Of a DNA stretch of 9,006 nucleotides, positions 7,031 to 9,006 are shown one piece after another. The stretch is from the NCBI GenBank assembly GCA_021545625.1, contig JAJRVH010000122.1, positions 1 to 9,006 on the forward strand, read 5' to 3'. A model generated the notes under the pieces. That model saw only the letters and a list, made by a program, of their open reading frames with translations, made no database searches and was not told where the DNA came from. This stretch comes from Zetaproteobacteria bacterium (lineage in GTDB: Bacteria > Pseudomonadota > Zetaproteobacteria > Mariprofundales > Mariprofundaceae). The stretch's first letter is position 1. Each line of letters starts with the position of its first letter. The translations under genes were made by a program, and so were the position numbers.

Positions 7031-7397
7031 GGTAGATGACCTTGGCCGTGCAGGTTTCGGCCACCTCGACGCGGGAAACCCGGACGCGGCCGTTGTCCAG
7101 CCGCCGTCGCATCTCTTCGCAGAGCAGCCGCGCGACGTTTTCGCTGGTCGGGTTGATGCTGTCGAACGGCGGGATATCGTTGAGGTTGTAGTGGTCCCAG
7201 CGTTCAAGAGCGGCCTTGAGCTCGCGTTTCATGATCTTGTAGTCGATGCCCATACCCAGCGCATCGAGCTTACTGCATTCGACGAACAGCCGTATATGCC
7301 AGTTGTGGCCATGCAGACGGGCGCAGTCGCCGTCGTAGCCGCGAAGCTGGTGGGCCGCCGAGAAATGGGTCTCGATCGACAGCTCGTACACGGCCAT
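7023..7397 (-). CDS. queD: 6-carboxy-5,6,7,8-tetrahydropterin synthase QueD
   Basis: QueD is a zinc enzyme of the PTPS fold that converts 7,8-dihydroneopterin triphosphate to 6-carboxytetrahydropterin, the second step towards preQ0 and queuosine in tRNA. The 124 residues match the bacterial family. Zinc ligands are visible as H16 (FSAAHQL), H29 and H31 (LHGH). The catalytic Cys25 sits in GDCARLHGH, which separates it from eukaryotic-type PTPS. The Asp-His pair (D68, H69) lies in WDHYNLND, then comes NPTSENVA (82-88). E114 in VEVAETCTAK is the expected pterin-anchoring glutamate. The open frame extends upstream to 7496, but that part overlaps mth938 and has no family similarity. The ATG at 7397 shares a base with the mth938 stop (TAATG), with GGAG 10 nt upstream. 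No queC, queE or folE is in the window, so the other pathway genes must lie elsewhere. Confidence 0.95.
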   Translation of the reverse strand: MAVYELSIETHFSAAHQLRGYDGDCARLHGHNWHIRLFVECSKLDALGMGIDYKIMKRELKAALERWDHYNLNDIPPFDSINPTSENVARLLCEEMRRRLDNGRVRVSRVEVAETCTAKVIYRP

Positions 7398-7786
7398 TAC
7401 CTGCGCGCTCCGGGCAGCAGCATGACGATCGATACGCGCCGTCCTTCGCCGACCAGGATATTGTAGGTGCGCGCCGCGGCGCGCGAATCCATGCATTCAA
7501 AGCCGATATGGTGGTCGGCTAGATAGTCCATGATCTCGGCCGACGGAAAGGCGGTCAGGCGCCCGGTGCCGATCAGCAGGACCTCGGGGGGATCTGCGAC
7601 GATCGCTTCCAGATGTTCGATCGACAGCTCGCGCACGCGCTGTGGCCCCCACGGGGCCGTGATCCGGCCTGCATGAAGGCACAGGCCCGTGCCGTGCCGG
7701 TCATCGTTGATGCGGATGTAGTCATCGTCGTAGCCGGTGAACAGCAGCGTATCCGGGCCCAAGAGCGGGCTGATGTCGGCCTTCAT
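7397..7786 (-). CDS. Mth938-like domain-containing protein (DUF498, NDUFAF3 family)
   Basis: This 129-residue soluble protein belongs to the small Mth938 family, related to the human complex I assembly factor NDUFAF3. Its bacterial biochemical role is not established. Diagnostic parts are the N-terminal ITAPWGPQRVREL (42-54), the core PPEVLLIGTG (66-75), and GFECMDSRAAARTYNILVGEGRRV (95-118), which matches the conserved end of the domain almost position for position. There is no signal peptide or membrane segment. The ATG at 7786 has GGGAAG 7 nt upstream and lies 15 nt after the secF stop. Its TAA overlaps the queD ATG by one base. A place directly after secF is a known conserved position for this family and suggests a link to membrane-protein biogenesis, but that is inference from gene order. 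Confidence 0.9.
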   Translation of the reverse strand: MKADISPLLGPDTLLFTGYDDDYIRINDDRHGTGLCLHAGRITAPWGPQRVRELSIEHLEAIVADPPEVLLIGTGRLTAFPSAEIMDYLADHHIGFECMDSRAAARTYNILVGEGRRVSIVMLLPGARR

Positions 7787-7793
7787 TCAAGCG

Positions 7794-7799
7794 CTTCCC
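7794..7799 (-). promoter_or_regulatory. Ribosome binding site of the Mth938-like gene
   Basis: GGGAAG on the minus strand lies 7 nt before the ATG at 7786, in the 15-nt gap after the secF stop. It supports that start. Confidence 0.55.
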
Positions 7800-7801
7800 A
7801 T

Positions 7802-8746
<945 letters not shown>

Positions 8747-8751
8747 GTCAG

Positions 8752-8757
8752 TTTCCT
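8752..8757 (-). promoter_or_regulatory. Ribosome binding site of secF
   Basis: AGGAAA on the minus strand overlaps the last two bases of the secD TAG. Its AGGA core ends 7 nt before the secF ATG. This arrangement supports coupled synthesis of the two partner subunits. Confidence 0.6.
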
Positions 8758-9006
8758 AGATACTCAGTTTCTCGATGCGTCCCCGACGCTCGGTGGAGGC
8801 GGCAATGATGGCGCGGGTGACCATGATGGCGGTGAACATCGAGGCCAGGATGCCGACCGACAGCGTTACCGCGAAGCCCTTGACCGGCCCGGAGCCGAAC
8901 TGGAACAGCACGATGGCGGCGATCAGCGTCGTGATGTTGGCGTCGACGATGGTCGAGAACGCCTTGTCGTAGCCGCCATCAATCGCGGCCAGCGGTGTCT
9001 TGCCCA
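8756..9006 (-). CDS. secD: Protein translocase subunit SecD, C-terminal fragment (5' part outside window)
   Basis: Reading the minus strand from the window edge gives 82 residues and a TAG stop at 8758-8756. The sequence matches the end of SecD: AFSTIVDANITTLIAA, then LFQFGSGPVKGFAVTLSVGI and ASMFTAIMVTRAII. These cover the last membrane helices and the DANITT motif conserved across SecD proteins. The tail, ASTERRGRIEKLSI, is short and charged, as expected on the cytoplasmic side. The frame is open at the edge, so this is a cut by the window and not a pseudogene. It lies 9 nt before secF; yajC would be expected upstream, outside the window. Confidence 0.95.
   Translation of the reverse strand, partial: GKTPLAAIDGGYDKAFSTIVDANITTLIAAIVLFQFGSGPVKGFAVTLSVGILASMFTAIMVTRAIIAASTERRGRIEKLSI

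Noticed and set aside
7398..7496. Upstream extension of queD into mth938
   Set aside because: The added residues have no QueD similarity, and MAVYELSIETHFSAAH is the normal N-terminus of the family.
7787..7801. A four-codon mini-ORF (ATG GGA AGC GCT TGA) directly before the mth938 ATG
   Set aside because: Its ATG-GGA-AGC bases double as the mth938 ribosome binding site, and such a short frame is easily explained by chance. Nothing suggests it is translated.

Overview
The window is GC-rich, densely packed chromosomal DNA from a Gram-negative bacterium. It holds nine protein genes, two of them cut by the window edges. LolA, a FadL-type outer-membrane protein and SecD/SecF point to an outer membrane and general secretion. 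The order ftsK-lolA-(insert)-rarA-crcB resembles the ftsK-lolA-rarA block of gamma- and betaproteobacteria, so I place the organism there without naming a genus. I see no tRNA, rRNA, CRISPR array, transposase, phage gene or integron, and no intergenic gap longer than about 21 bases.

Plus strand, 1-7013, is one tight co-directional run. It starts with the last ~459 codons of a ribonuclease J. After 10 nt comes a four-TM FtsK DNA translocase (TTG start), then lolA (4-nt ATGA overlap), a FadL/OmpP1/TodX-family outer-membrane protein, rarA (3 nt later) and the fluoride channel gene crcB (4-nt overlap). The spacing suggests a single transcript. It combines RNA decay, chromosome segregation, envelope lipoprotein transport, an outer-membrane channel, replication-fork repair and fluoride export.

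Minus strand, read from 9006 down to 7023, is a second tight run: the C-terminal end of secD, then secF, a small Mth938-domain protein and queD. SecD and SecF form the membrane complex that assists protein export. The Mth938 protein is related to the mitochondrial complex I assembly factor NDUFAF3. QueD makes 6-carboxytetrahydropterin for queuosine synthesis. mth938 and queD overlap by one base (TAATG), which suggests translational coupling.

The two runs converge with only 9 bases between the crcB and queD stop codons. No clear Rho-independent terminator is visible there, but the junction carries a short sequence resembling a degenerate REP element.

This is mostly an ordinary housekeeping region, and I found no convincing new system. 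The points most worth checking are the FadL-type gene between lolA and rarA, an RNase J leading the ftsK run, the REP-like junction, and queD placed after secDF-mth938.
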